Shown: one piece after another, positions 1-5,427 of the stretch | How the letters are laid out: every line of letters begins with the position of its first letter | Numbering within the stretch: the first letter of the stretch is position 1 | Source of the DNA: JAOZHU01 sp964506435 | Lineage (GTDB): Archaea > Thermoproteota > Bathyarchaeia > Bathyarchaeales > Bathycorpusculaceae | DNA length: 10,753 nt | Assembly (NCBI GenBank): GCA_964506435.1 | Contig: CAZDLK010000056.1 | Span: 1 to 10,753 of the forward strand | Direction of reading: 5' to 3' | Notes under the pieces: generated by a model | What the model was told of the DNA's origin: nothing | Seen by the model: only the letters and a program-made list of their open reading frames with translations | The model's database searches: none | Translations under genes and position numbers: made by a program

Positions 1-309
1 GAGAAGGATTCTTTGATTGGTGACTTGACAAACCAGCTTGATGAGGCAAACAAGGTTTTGGAAAGTCAAGAAAAGGCAAGGCTAATTGGTGAAATCTTGC
101 CTCGAAGCCAATTCAAAATGGATGAGCTTGTAAGCAAGAGTGTTGAAGACTTAAAGAATATCAATGCTACGCTGTCTCATGCGATGCCTCCAAGAGTTAA
201 CAGTGTGCGATTTGGCGTTGTTGGTGCTGACATAAGTGACCGCGAGAAAGGCCTCACCGTAGGCGACTTAAGCGTTGTGACTGCTGCAAAGCGTAAAGGA
301 GTTGCATAG
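1..309 (+). CDS. C-terminal end of probable capsid scaffold / prohead protein (5' partial)
   Basis: The frame is open from base 1, so the gene is cut by the window edge; the TTG at 13 is probably internal. The visible 102 residues are charged and mostly helical: a coiled-coil-like stretch over the first 30 residues, then a helical block around the motif SVEDLKNINATL, and a tail ending in a Lys/Arg-rich AAKRKGVA. A helical coiled-coil C-terminus just before a cement gene and a major capsid gene is the usual place for a scaffold protein or the scaffold part of a prohead protease. That role is inferred from position and composition; no protease active site lies in the visible part. A GGAG at 298-301, inside the end of this gene, serves the next gene, which starts 2 nt after the stop. 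The two are therefore co-transcribed. Confidence 0.5.
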   Translation, partial: EKDSLIGDLTNQLDEANKVLESQEKARLIGEILPRSQFKMDELVSKSVEDLKNINATLSHAMPPRVNSVRFGVVGADISDREKGLTVGDLSVVTAAKRKGVA

Positions 310-311
310 AT

Positions 312-788
312 ATGCCGCAAGGAATTGTTAAGCCCTCAAACCAGATAGTCGCATGTGGCGATCCTCTGGCTGTTGAGATGGAAATAGGCGCAAACGCTAC
401 CGCTGCCAAGATGCTGCCTGGACGAGTTGTTATTTTCGATGATGCAGATCAAACAGTCAAGGAAGCTGGCGCCAAAGCTGACGGCGTTGTTGGATTTTTG
501 GAAGTTGCACCGGCTAAAAAGAAGACGGATGCTTACGCTGTCGGTGACCAGGCAAAAGTGGTTGTAGGCGAATGCCTCGCAGTACTCACCTTGTTGGCTA
601 ACGAGTCTGTGGTTCGCGGCGATTATCTTGTAACCGCAGCGGATGGCAAACTGGCTAAATTAGCTGTTGGAGCTATGGGTGGGCAAGGCAGTGTGGTCGC
701 TGAAGCGTGGGAATCAAGCAACGTCGCAACAGACGCCGAGATTCTGGTGCATTGGAAGCCAAGCGCTGAACCTGCAGCAGCTGCATAG
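312..788 (+). CDS. Capsid cement / head decoration protein (DUF2190-like)
   Basis: This 158-residue protein is rich in Gly, Ala and Val and reads as short beta strands separated by Gly/Asp turns. Examples are GRVVIFDDADQTVKEAG, a GVVGFLEV strand, and a VRGDYLVTAADGKLAKL hairpin followed by a Gly-rich turn and VVAEAWE. This is the pattern of the DUF2190 capsid cement family, which sits on the outer capsid surface and stabilises the shell. The closing segment TDAEILVHW is a final strand, followed by a Pro/Ala tail. Its position directly before the major capsid gene is typical of decoration proteins. The ATG at 312 has GGAG 10 nt upstream, and the next gene begins 12 nt after the stop. The family call comes from pattern and context; a different small beta decoration fold cannot be excluded. 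Confidence 0.65.
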   Translation: MPQGIVKPSNQIVACGDPLAVEMEIGANATAAKMLPGRVVIFDDADQTVKEAGAKADGVVGFLEVAPAKKKTDAYAVGDQAKVVVGECLAVLTLLANESVVRGDYLVTAADGKLAKLAVGAMGGQGSVVAEAWESSNVATDAEILVHWKPSAEPAAAA

Positions 789-800
789 GAGCAATAGAGT

Positions 801-1679
801 ATGCAGACTTTAAGACGAGTTGGAATGGACACGGCACACATGACTGACGAAGAGCTAATGTACGTTGACAACCGCATCGTGGAAACAGTGCGTCCTCTGC
901 TTATTGGGCGAAGGCTCTTTCCAGTTTTCACTTTGCCACATGCAGGTTTCTTGACTGTTCGCGGCTATAAGCGCACGGACATGAGTCAAGCAAGAATAAG
1001 CCTCCATGGCCAAGGCAAGAACAAGGACCGCAGCGAAAAGACACCATTTGACATCACGGTTCCAGTGATTCATAAGGAGTTTACGATTTACTGGCGTGAA
1101 ATCGAGGCAAGCAGAGCAAACGGGGTTCCAATCGATTTGCAGGATGCAGAAAACGCTGCAAGGCAATGCGCAGAAGAAGAAGACAAGCTGCTGTTGACGG
1201 GTGAGTACTCTGGTTGGAAAGCTCTTGGTGTCGAAGGTTTAGCCACGGCAACAGGACGCAACACGAAAGCCAGTGCAGGAGCCTGGCCAGCAAACTGCCT
1301 AACAGACCTTAGCGCATGCATCGGCGAACTCGAGGCAGATGGACACATGGGACCTTACGCTGCAGTTCTACGAAGCACTTGGGCGGCCAAACTAAGAGCC
1401 CTGGTAAGCAACACGGCTACGAAGTGGATTGATGTCGTTAGGGACTTGTTCCCAGCAGGAATCTACGTTAGCGATAACCTCTTCACGAGTGCCGGAGCAA
1501 CAACCAGTGCTTTAGTGGTGGAGCCGAGCCAGGAGAACTTTGAAGCGGTGATTGGCAGAGACATGTCCTTCTTCGCGAAACAAGATGAAGATATGAACAT
1601 GCAATGCAAAGTCCACGAAGTCCTGGCCCCTCGAATAAAAAGACCGACCTCAATATGCGAGCTAACAGGCTTAACTTAA
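801..1679 (+). CDS. Major capsid protein, HK97 fold, encapsulin-like
   Basis: This 292-residue protein should build the icosahedral shell. The order of elements follows the encapsulin/linocin branch of the HK97 fold. An N-terminal helix (about 14-36) contains DEELMYVDNRIVETVRPLL. An extended E-loop-like stretch follows (about 55-85). Then comes the signature block VIHKEFTIYWREIEASRANG (about 91-110), followed by DLQDAENAARQCAEEEDKLL and a GVEGL turn. This resembles the encapsulin pattern of a REID-like helix, a helix of EAA type and an ED-rich helix ending in a gas/Gly-Ile-Gly-Leu turn. The length is close to encapsulins and shorter than capsid proteins with a fused scaffold domain, which fits a separate scaffold gene upstream. 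AGGAG at 787-791 overlaps the previous stop and serves the ATG at 801. The stop codon lies in the loop-proximal arm of a terminator hairpin. The HK97 fold is quite sure; the closeness to encapsulins is read by eye. Confidence 0.8.
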   Translation: MQTLRRVGMDTAHMTDEELMYVDNRIVETVRPLLIGRRLFPVFTLPHAGFLTVRGYKRTDMSQARISLHGQGKNKDRSEKTPFDITVPVIHKEFTIYWREIEASRANGVPIDLQDAENAARQCAEEEDKLLLTGEYSGWKALGVEGLATATGRNTKASAGAWPANCLTDLSACIGELEADGHMGPYAAVLRSTWAAKLRALVSNTATKWIDVVRDLFPAGIYVSDNLFTSAGATTSALVVEPSQENFEAVIGRDMSFFAKQDEDMNMQCKVHEVLAPRIKRPTSICELTGLT

Positions 1680-1706
1680 GCCTGCCATTCCCTCTCTTTC
1701 TTTTTT
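1666..1706 (+). terminator. Hairpin plus T-tract terminator after the capsid gene
   Basis: CAGGCTTAA, C, TTAAGCCTG at 1666-1684 is a perfect 9-bp palindrome, giving at least an 8-bp stem with a 3-nt loop. It straddles the capsid gene stop codon (1677-1679). It is followed by an unbroken 19-nt pyrimidine run (1688-1706) ending in six T. Archaeal RNA polymerase terminates at T-rich tracts, and a stem followed by a T tract resembles a bacterial intrinsic terminator. It probably limits read-through from the capsid operon into the accessory genes. Confidence 0.65.
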
Positions 1707-1723
1707 GCAGACTGGATATTTAA

Positions 1724-1993
1724 GTGAAGGGACTCAGTTTGAGAACGACAGCCGATGAGACACTATATGTGTCAAAGATAATTCTGTCTAGATTTATAGC
1801 TAAGCCTATGCGTCAGCACGAAGCTTGCGAATATGCAGTAAGAAACGCAGTTTCGATAAAGAAGGCGATAACTGTTTTCTATTGGCTTCGGCAACGCGGA
1901 TTTATTCAGAAAAGTGGTCAAAACTATTGTTCTCCCTATATAATGACTGATAAGGGTAAGCTTTTTTATAAAATGCTAATTTATGATGCGTAG
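1724..1993 (+). CDS. Small winged-helix DNA-binding protein
   Basis: This 89-residue basic protein has the layout of a compact winged helix. Helix 1 is around residues 12-27 (ETLYVSKIILSRFIAKP). Helix 2 is RQHEACEYAV. A recognition-type helix follows (SIKKAITVFYWLRQRGFI, about 45-62). A wing-like hairpin contains SGQNYCSPYIMT, and a last helix is DKGKLFYKML. The phrase of a helix ending in LRQRGFI, then a hairpin and TDKGKLF, is common in archaeal wHTH regulators. The GTG at 1724 is the longest start but has no ribosome site. TTG at 1739 would also keep helix 1 whole; GTG 1769 and ATG 1808 would cut into it. An ATATTTAA at 1716-1723 could be a TATA box, but it would place the transcript start near 1745, which favours a shorter protein. 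It may regulate the HEPN gene or the late genes; nothing shows this directly. Confidence 0.55.
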   Translation: MKGLSLRTTADETLYVSKIILSRFIAKPMRQHEACEYAVRNAVSIKKAITVFYWLRQRGFIQKSGQNYCSPYIMTDKGKLFYKMLIYDA

Positions 1994-2154
1994 AGTTTGT
2001 TGCTCCTTACTTAAAGTGCTGTTGGACGTACTCGAGCGAACAAGCTAAGGGTAATCCACGGTTGCCAAGTAAGAATCAATGGTTGGCTGTTAAAAGCTAT
2101 AAGTCTCTGCTTGCATAATTAGCGCAATTACTTGCCTTTTAGGATTGACCGGTT
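1994..2154. promoter_or_regulatory. Gene-free stretch with candidate promoter and palindrome before the HEPN-like gene
   Basis: I see no gene in these 161 bases. TTAAAA (2090-2095) and CTATAA (2098-2103) are TATA-like and would give a transcript start near 2120-2130, with a leader of about 30 nt to the ATG at 2155. A perfect inverted repeat, TAATT-AGCGC-AATTA (2116-2130), lies at or just after that expected start, a good place for an operator. A wider inverted pair, CTTACTT (2006-2012) and AAGTAAG (2067-2073), and a GCCAA/TTGGC pair (2064-2068 and 2083-2087) are also present. All of these are short, and some could be chance in AT-rich spacer. Confidence 0.35.
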
Positions 2155-2829
2155 ATGCAATGTGAAGACAAGCTTGGTGAGGCAGAGTTCTTTCTACGAA
2201 AACTTGAGTTAACACCCCAAGATGCTGGACATGATACAGAGTTCATGTACCTACTTAGTGCCTTTCTTAGTTCATGGCGGAGCGTCACTGATGTCATGCT
2301 TTACGACTTTGCAGATAAATTTCACCTTGGCTTTTCAAGAGATGAGCCTATTACAGATCATGACTTGGAGATTGCTGCCAGAGCTGCTAATAATGCCCAG
2401 GCGTCTCAATTCGTAATTTGGTTCAAACAACAATTGGGCATTTTAGGCAACAACCCCCTTTCCAGAAAAAGAAACATCATTGTTCACAGGGGGTATCCTG
2501 AGATGATGCACGTGCATTCCGTTTATGTAGCGGATTCGATGGCATTGTCGGGTTCGTTTTACTTACATAGTACACAAGTCAATGCACCCTTAACAACAGC
2601 ACAGGGGGCTGAAGCAGGATCAGCTGGTGGTGCTATACCAACTGCTGCAGCAGTGCCCAGAAATGGTCAGCCTTTGGTTACGCCGCAGATAACTCAGACA
2701 ACAACCGGTACCAGAACTGAGTTACGCTTCCAAGACCGTCAGGATATTAGCGCCTTAGCTTACTGCCAACAAGCGTTTACACAAATGCAAAATATCGTAA
2801 ATTCAGCACTGCTGCAATTTGGAAGATAA
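2155..2829 (+). CDS. HEPN-like protein, possible RNase, accessory gene
   Basis: This 224-residue protein has two parts. Residues 1-120 are helical. They contain EFMYLLSAFLSSWRSVTDVML (30-50), a pattern seen in a large family of uncharacterised HEPN-like proteins, and then a helix ending in SRKRNIIVHRG. That gives R106-N-x3-H111, which fits the R-x4-6-H motif of HEPN domains; many HEPN proteins cut RNA with these residues. Residues 121-200 are a low-complexity Ala/Thr/Gly/Pro stretch with likely strands, and 200-224 form a last helix. An in-frame TGA at 2146 rules out a longer upstream start, so the ATG at 2155 is the first possible one; there is no clear ribosome site. No partner nucleotidyltransferase (MNT) gene is adjacent, so it is not the classic HEPN/MNT pair. 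A role in defence or superinfection exclusion is an inference from the motif and from its place as extra cargo between head and neck genes. Confidence 0.55.
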   Translation: MQCEDKLGEAEFFLRKLELTPQDAGHDTEFMYLLSAFLSSWRSVTDVMLYDFADKFHLGFSRDEPITDHDLEIAARAANNAQASQFVIWFKQQLGILGNNPLSRKRNIIVHRGYPEMMHVHSVYVADSMALSGSFYLHSTQVNAPLTTAQGAEAGSAGGAIPTAAAVPRNGQPLVTPQITQTTTGTRTELRFQDRQDISALAYCQQAFTQMQNIVNSALLQFGR

Positions 2830-2945
2830 ATCAGACTTTTTCAAGCTCGTACCCGATTCAAGCATGCTCCTTATTAGTAATCCTTAAATGATAGCCCTTT
2901 TTTGGCAAAATACGCTATATTTAGGCTGATTTTACTCAAATAAGC
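2830..2945. promoter_or_regulatory. Intergenic region: T-tract terminators and leaderless archaeal promoter
   Basis: TTTTT at 2837-2841 and TTTTTT at 2898-2903 are simple T tracts that could end the HEPN transcript. CTATATTTAGG at 2915-2925 holds a good TATA box (2916-2923) centred about 26 nt before the ATG at 2946. This is the spacing at which archaeal transcription would begin at or next to the start codon, so the message is probably leaderless. An A-rich GCAAAAT just upstream could be part of a BRE. There is no ribosome site before the ATG, which agrees with leaderless translation. Confidence 0.55.
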
Positions 2946-3173
2946 ATGGAATACTCATCTGTTGCCGTTTTAGTCGGAACTTTGTTAGCTGCGGCTTCAG
3001 TTGTCTTTGGTGCGAAGTATAAGCTTGGTAAGGACAAGGCTAAACAGCTTACTGCACTGCTGACGACCATAATCAAAGCTGCGCAAGATGATGAGGTAAC
3101 TGAGAAGGAGTTTCAGAAAATTGTCGCTTCCGTTAAGACCCTTCTTGAGAAGCCGGAGGCGCAGCCAGGTTGA
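2946..3173 (+). CDS. Small membrane protein, holin-like
   Basis: This 75-residue protein has one clear membrane span at residues 5-23 (SVAVLVGTLLAAASVVFGA). A basic patch follows (KYKLGKDKAK), then an amphipathic helix (QLTALLTTIIKAAQDDEVTEKEF) and a polar tail. One N-terminal span plus a positively charged helical tail is the layout of several small phage holins. Comparable short proteins occur in archaea without known function. Because archaeal envelopes lack peptidoglycan, a holin role would mean membrane permeabilisation without a classic endolysin. No lysin gene is in the window, so holin-like is a description of shape and not a proven role. The gene has its own leaderless promoter, and its TGA overlaps the TTG start of the next gene as TTGA, so the two are made together. 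Confidence 0.5.
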   Translation: MEYSSVAVLVGTLLAAASVVFGAKYKLGKDKAKQLTALLTTIIKAAQDDEVTEKEFQKIVASVKTLLEKPEAQPG

Positions 3174-3607
3174 AAAGGAAGTTTCTTGGCGTTTCTGTCC
3201 TAGCAATCATGCTTTCTTTGGCGGCTGCTTATGGGCTTTTGCAGGTTCAAGTTAGAATTCCTGCAACAGGCAACGTCAAAGCAGTCAACATAGGGGTATT
3301 CAGCGATCAGGCATGCAGTGTTGCGCTGTCTAGCATTGACTGGGGATTAATGTCTCCTGGAGAAAGCAAGAGTTTCACCTTCTATCTGAAGAGTCTCTCG
3401 AATGTGAATGCCTCTCTTTTCCTCTCGAATGGAAACTGGGAGCCCTCTATTGCAGGAGGCTACATTTCGCTTTCTTGGAACAGAGAAGGCTACCGTATGG
3501 CGCCGGGTGAAATCATTTCAGCAGTGTTGACGCTGCAGGTTAGTTCTTCGATTCAGGGAGTGAGCAGCTTTAGTTTTGACGCTGTAGTCACAGCTGCGGA
3601 GGCCTAA
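3170..3607 (+). CDS. Secreted Ig-like beta-sandwich protein, signal peptide, Bathyarchaeia-type
   Basis: This 145-residue protein starts with a signal peptide or membrane anchor: basic MKRK followed by FLGVSVLAIMLSLAAAYGLL. The mature part is a single beta domain of about 120 residues. It contains VKAVNIGVFSDQACSVALSS, IDWGLMSPGESKSFTFYLK, a SNVNASLFLS strand, a WEP turn, ISLSWNREGYRMAPGEIISA and VLTLQVSSSIQGVSSFSFDA. This is a recurring secreted domain that I associate with Bathyarchaeia and related archaea, where it appears on cell-surface proteins. The TTG start is supported by GGAGG at 3155-3159, 10 nt upstream, and by the 3-nt overlap with the membrane protein before it. A host-derived surface protein carried by the virus, altering attachment or blocking superinfection, is plausible, but the sequence shows only the fold and secretion. 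The next gene's GGAGG lies at 3598-3602. Confidence 0.65.
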   Translation: MKRKFLGVSVLAIMLSLAAAYGLLQVQVRIPATGNVKAVNIGVFSDQACSVALSSIDWGLMSPGESKSFTFYLKSLSNVNASLFLSNGNWEPSIAGGYISLSWNREGYRMAPGEIISAVLTLQVSSSIQGVSSFSFDAVVTAAEA

Positions 3608-3611
3608 CTAT

Positions 3612-3791
3612 TTGAGCAGAAACCTCAGCGCAGAGGAAGCTGAATGGCTCCGCATCTGGAAGCAGCTGGGGGAGCGCATTAGCCAGTTTCCAGAGTGGAT
3701 GCGAACCATCCTCTTAGATGATATGGATACGGCTATCCGGAATCGAATTGCCATTTTTGAAATGATCCAAAAGAAGGTTACAGGAGCCTAG
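3612..3791 (+). CDS. Small 59-residue protein of the neck operon, unknown function
   Basis: This short gene begins with TTG at 3612 and ends with TAG at 3789-3791. A strong GGAGG at 3598-3602 sits 9 nt before the TTG. The gene fills the space between the secreted protein (4 nt after its stop) and the adaptor gene (4 nt before its ATG). The product is acidic and amphipathic and predicted all-helical, with SAEEAEWLRIWKQLGERISQ near the start, then FPEWMRTILLDDMDTAIRNR and a last helix IAIFEMIQKK. Its periodic hydrophobic pattern and the exact fit in the operon argue for a real gene. I do not recognise a named family. A virion assembly or connector-associated role is possible from position only. 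Confidence 0.65.
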   Translation: MSRNLSAEEAEWLRIWKQLGERISQFPEWMRTILLDDMDTAIRNRIAIFEMIQKKVTGA

Positions 3792-3795
3792 CATC

Positions 3796-4113
3796 ATGGG
3801 GTATTGCGAAATTGACGCTGTGAAGCTTGTCCTGCAGATTCCCTATGAAACTGAAACATACGATGAGGAGCTTGCAGGCTGCGTTATCTCGGCTGATGCT
3901 TTGGTTGATAGCTTGCTGAAGCAGAGGGGGCTAAGCGTTCCTTCGCCTACCCCTCAGAATGTTGTTGACGCGAGTGTGTATTTTTCTGCTTGGCTTTTTA
4001 GGCGTCGCAGAGATCCAGTTGGGGCCGAAGCGTTTTGGCAAGAGGCAAACAGGTTCCTTGATGTTTACGGTGAAACCGAGGGAGAATCAGCGTTTAGGGT
4101 GTGTCAGGCATGA
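3796..4113 (+). CDS. Head-tail connector / adaptor protein (HK97 gp6-like)
   Basis: This 105-residue helical protein has the plan of phage head-tail adaptors that bind under the portal. An N-terminal helix-turn (IDAVKLVLQIP) leads to an acidic stretch with DEELAGCVISADALVDSLL. A spacer SVPSPTPQNVVDASVYFSAW follows, and then LFRRRRDPVGAEAFWQEANRFLDVY. The four-helix layout with a long helix rich in A, S and aromatic residues is typical of gp6/gp15-like adaptors. AGGAG at 3782-3786, inside the end of the small gene before it, is 9 nt from the ATG. The stop overlaps the likely ATG of the next gene as ATGA. Order (adaptor, gp10-like, terminator, tube) is that of standard siphovirus neck modules and strongly supports the call. 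Confidence 0.7.
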   Translation: MGYCEIDAVKLVLQIPYETETYDEELAGCVISADALVDSLLKQRGLSVPSPTPQNVVDASVYFSAWLFRRRRDPVGAEAFWQEANRFLDVYGETEGESAFRVCQA

Positions 4114-4538
4114 TATCGGTTGAAGTTAGCACTAGCGGGTTGGAGTTTGATGAGGTTGTGCAGAAGCTTAGCGGTCCGCTTAGGCAGAAGCTTATCGAAA
4201 AGCTGGCAGATGTTGCTTATGTTTCTGCGTTTTTCGGTGCGCCTTGGCGAACGGGTAAACTTGCAGCTTCAATAGTTAAGCAAGTTGGTGATGGCGAGGC
4301 GAGCATTCAGGCTTTGGCGCCCTACGCCGTGTACGTGGTGAATGGCACTGCTCCTCATGAGATCAGGCCTGTTAACGCTCGAGTTTTAGCTTTTGAAGTT
4401 GGAGGCAAGATGGTTTTCACTGCCGTAGTTCAGCATCCAGGCACGAAGCCTAATCCTTTCATGCAGCGGGCAGTCGAGGATGCTCGTGGTAAAGCTGAGG
4501 AATCGTTTGCCGAGTTGTGGCTGGAGATGCTTAGCTAA
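4110..4538 (+). CDS. Neck protein, HK97 gp10-like (head-tail joining)
   Basis: The product of about 142 residues matches the HK97 gp10 plan. A helical start (FDEVVQKLSGPLRQKLIEKL) precedes the hallmark PWRTGKLAASI. Then come an alternating strand region, YAVYVVNGTAPHEIRP, another strand, and finally the HPGTKPNPFMQRAVE block. In this family the TG-x-L-x-x-S-I motif, the Y-A-x-x-V-x-x-G-T motif and the PGTKPNPFM-x-x-A motif are the recognisable points, and all three are present in order. The family links the connector to the tail. I chose the ATG at 4110, which overlaps the upstream stop as ATGA and has AGGGTG at 4096-4101 upstream; GTG at 4101 would add three residues. The stop overlaps the next ATG as TAATG. 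Confidence 0.8.
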   Translation: MISVEVSTSGLEFDEVVQKLSGPLRQKLIEKLADVAYVSAFFGAPWRTGKLAASIVKQVGDGEASIQALAPYAVYVVNGTAPHEIRPVNARVLAFEVGGKMVFTAVVQHPGTKPNPFMQRAVEDARGKAEESFAELWLEMLS

Positions 4539-4957
4539 TGGGCTTCTACACACCATACAAGGACGTTTTTGACAAGGTTAAAGCTGCCATTGAGAAGAAG
4601 GTCTCGATAAAATCAGTGCTACTTGGCGAGCAATTTAGCTACGATGCTTTGCCCAAAGCAGTAATCAACGCTTTGCCTTCAGCGATTTCTCAAGCAGCGC
4701 TTGGGCAAGTGTTAGAGGTTAAAATCAATTTCAGCGTCGTTTTAGTTATCAATGAGTATGAGCCGAAGGATTGGTTTGCTGACATCATAGTCGTTATGGC
4801 AGATGTAATCGATGCGGTTTTGGCTGACAGAACTTTGGGCGGTAAAGTTGCTGACTGCATACCCACGAATTTTGCTCCGGGCGAAATCAAATTTGAAAAC
4901 AAGCTGTTTTACGGCGGCGAAATCCGCTTTCAGGGAGTGATTTTCTATCCCGTCTAG
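4538..4957 (+). CDS. Tail terminator protein
   Basis: This 139-residue alpha/beta protein begins with a helix (YKDVFDKVKAAIEKKVSIKS), goes through LPKAVINALPSA and a strand KINFSVVLVINEYE. It then has a helix FADIIVVMADVIDAVLADRT, and ends in two strands FAPGEIKFENK and GGEIRFQGVIFYP. A helix of D-x-V-L-x-D-R-T type followed by strands is the general plan of tail terminator proteins (lambda gpU-like), which cap the tube at the head-proximal end. Placement between the gp10-like neck gene and the tail tube gene agrees. A small TAG stop is followed by 72 nt before the tube gene. Confidence 0.6.
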   Translation: MGFYTPYKDVFDKVKAAIEKKVSIKSVLLGEQFSYDALPKAVINALPSAISQAALGQVLEVKINFSVVLVINEYEPKDWFADIIVVMADVIDAVLADRTLGGKVADCIPTNFAPGEIKFENKLFYGGEIRFQGVIFYPV

Positions 4958-5029
4958 TTTCAACGTCACGGTTCTTGCTGGAGAGTCCAGTTTGAACCGA
5001 GATACAAGATCAAACTTTGAGGTGAAAAA
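4958..5029. promoter_or_regulatory. 72-nt spacer with a strong ribosome site for the tail tube gene
   Basis: This is the longest break in the tail operon. GAGGTGA at 5019-5025 is 4 nt before the tube ATG (5030) and matches the archaeal anti-Shine-Dalgarno well, fitting a protein needed in many copies. I see no convincing TATA box. A short open frame (4941-5033) has no start near its beginning. Confidence 0.5.
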
Positions 5030-5422
5030 ATGAGTACACCAATAGTTGGAAGAAGTGGAGTTGTCAAGAAAGGCGGCTCAGCAATTGGCTATGCTAAAGG
5101 CGTATCTGTATCCATCGGAGTTGAACTGATCAAGGATTATTCAATGGACAGCAACAAACCTGCAATCGTTGAAGACGGCAATCAAAGCTACAAAGTCTCA
5201 GTGGAAAGCATGTACATCGATAATGCGTATGCTCAAGTTGTTTTGACTGGCGACGCCGTAGACATCGAGCTGGATCCAGCGGGTTCGGGAACTGGCAAGC
5301 CCAAAATCACTATCAAGAACGTTGTTTTCACCAGTTGGAAGCTTGACCAAAAACAGAGCGGTGTTGTCATGCAGTCCATGGAAGGCGAAGGCGACGACTT
5401 ACAACTAGGAACCTTAACGTGA
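5030..5422 (+). CDS. Major tail tube protein
   Basis: This 130-residue beta-rich protein is the right size for a minimal siphovirus tube subunit. Strands include RSGVVKKGGSAIGYAKGVSV, an IGVELIKDYSM segment, SYKVSVESMYI, and QVVLTGDAVDIELD. A KPKITIKNVVFTSWKL strand precedes the closing VVMQSMEGEGDDLQL. The features of a glycine-rich first hairpin, an internal exposed loop and an end strand of the VVxxxxxEGEGDDL kind are usual in tail tube proteins. Its place between the tail terminator and a frameshifted chaperone pair is diagnostic. It is preceded by the best ribosome site in the window. The stop codon at 5420-5422 overlaps a GTG and is just before the ATG of the chaperone gene. Confidence 0.75.
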   Translation: MSTPIVGRSGVVKKGGSAIGYAKGVSVSIGVELIKDYSMDSNKPAIVEDGNQSYKVSVESMYIDNAYAQVVLTGDAVDIELDPAGSGTGKPKITIKNVVFTSWKLDQKQSGVVMQSMEGEGDDLQLGTLT

Positions 5423-5427
5423 GAAGT

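Noticed and set aside
623..1348. Several antisense open frames (623-931, 855-1166, 1081-1293, 1088-1348) opposite the cement and capsid genes
   Set aside because: They lie opposite well-supported genes, have low-complexity or Leu/Ser/Cys-rich products without domain pattern, and lack ribosome sites.
2222..2416. Open frame of 64 codons inside the HEPN-like gene in another + frame
   Set aside because: It is fully inside a longer gene with a coherent helical product and has no ribosome site.
2155..2829. HEPN/MNT-type toxin-antitoxin pair with the 1724-1993 gene
   Set aside because: The small neighbour is a winged-helix protein without the nucleotidyltransferase GSx10DxD motif, so it is not the MNT antitoxin.
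4941..5033. A short open frame between tail terminator and tail tube ending in an ATGA overlap
   Set aside because: It has only 30 codons, no start codon near its beginning, and no domain pattern. It would need a +1 shift from the terminator gene, and no shift signal is visible.
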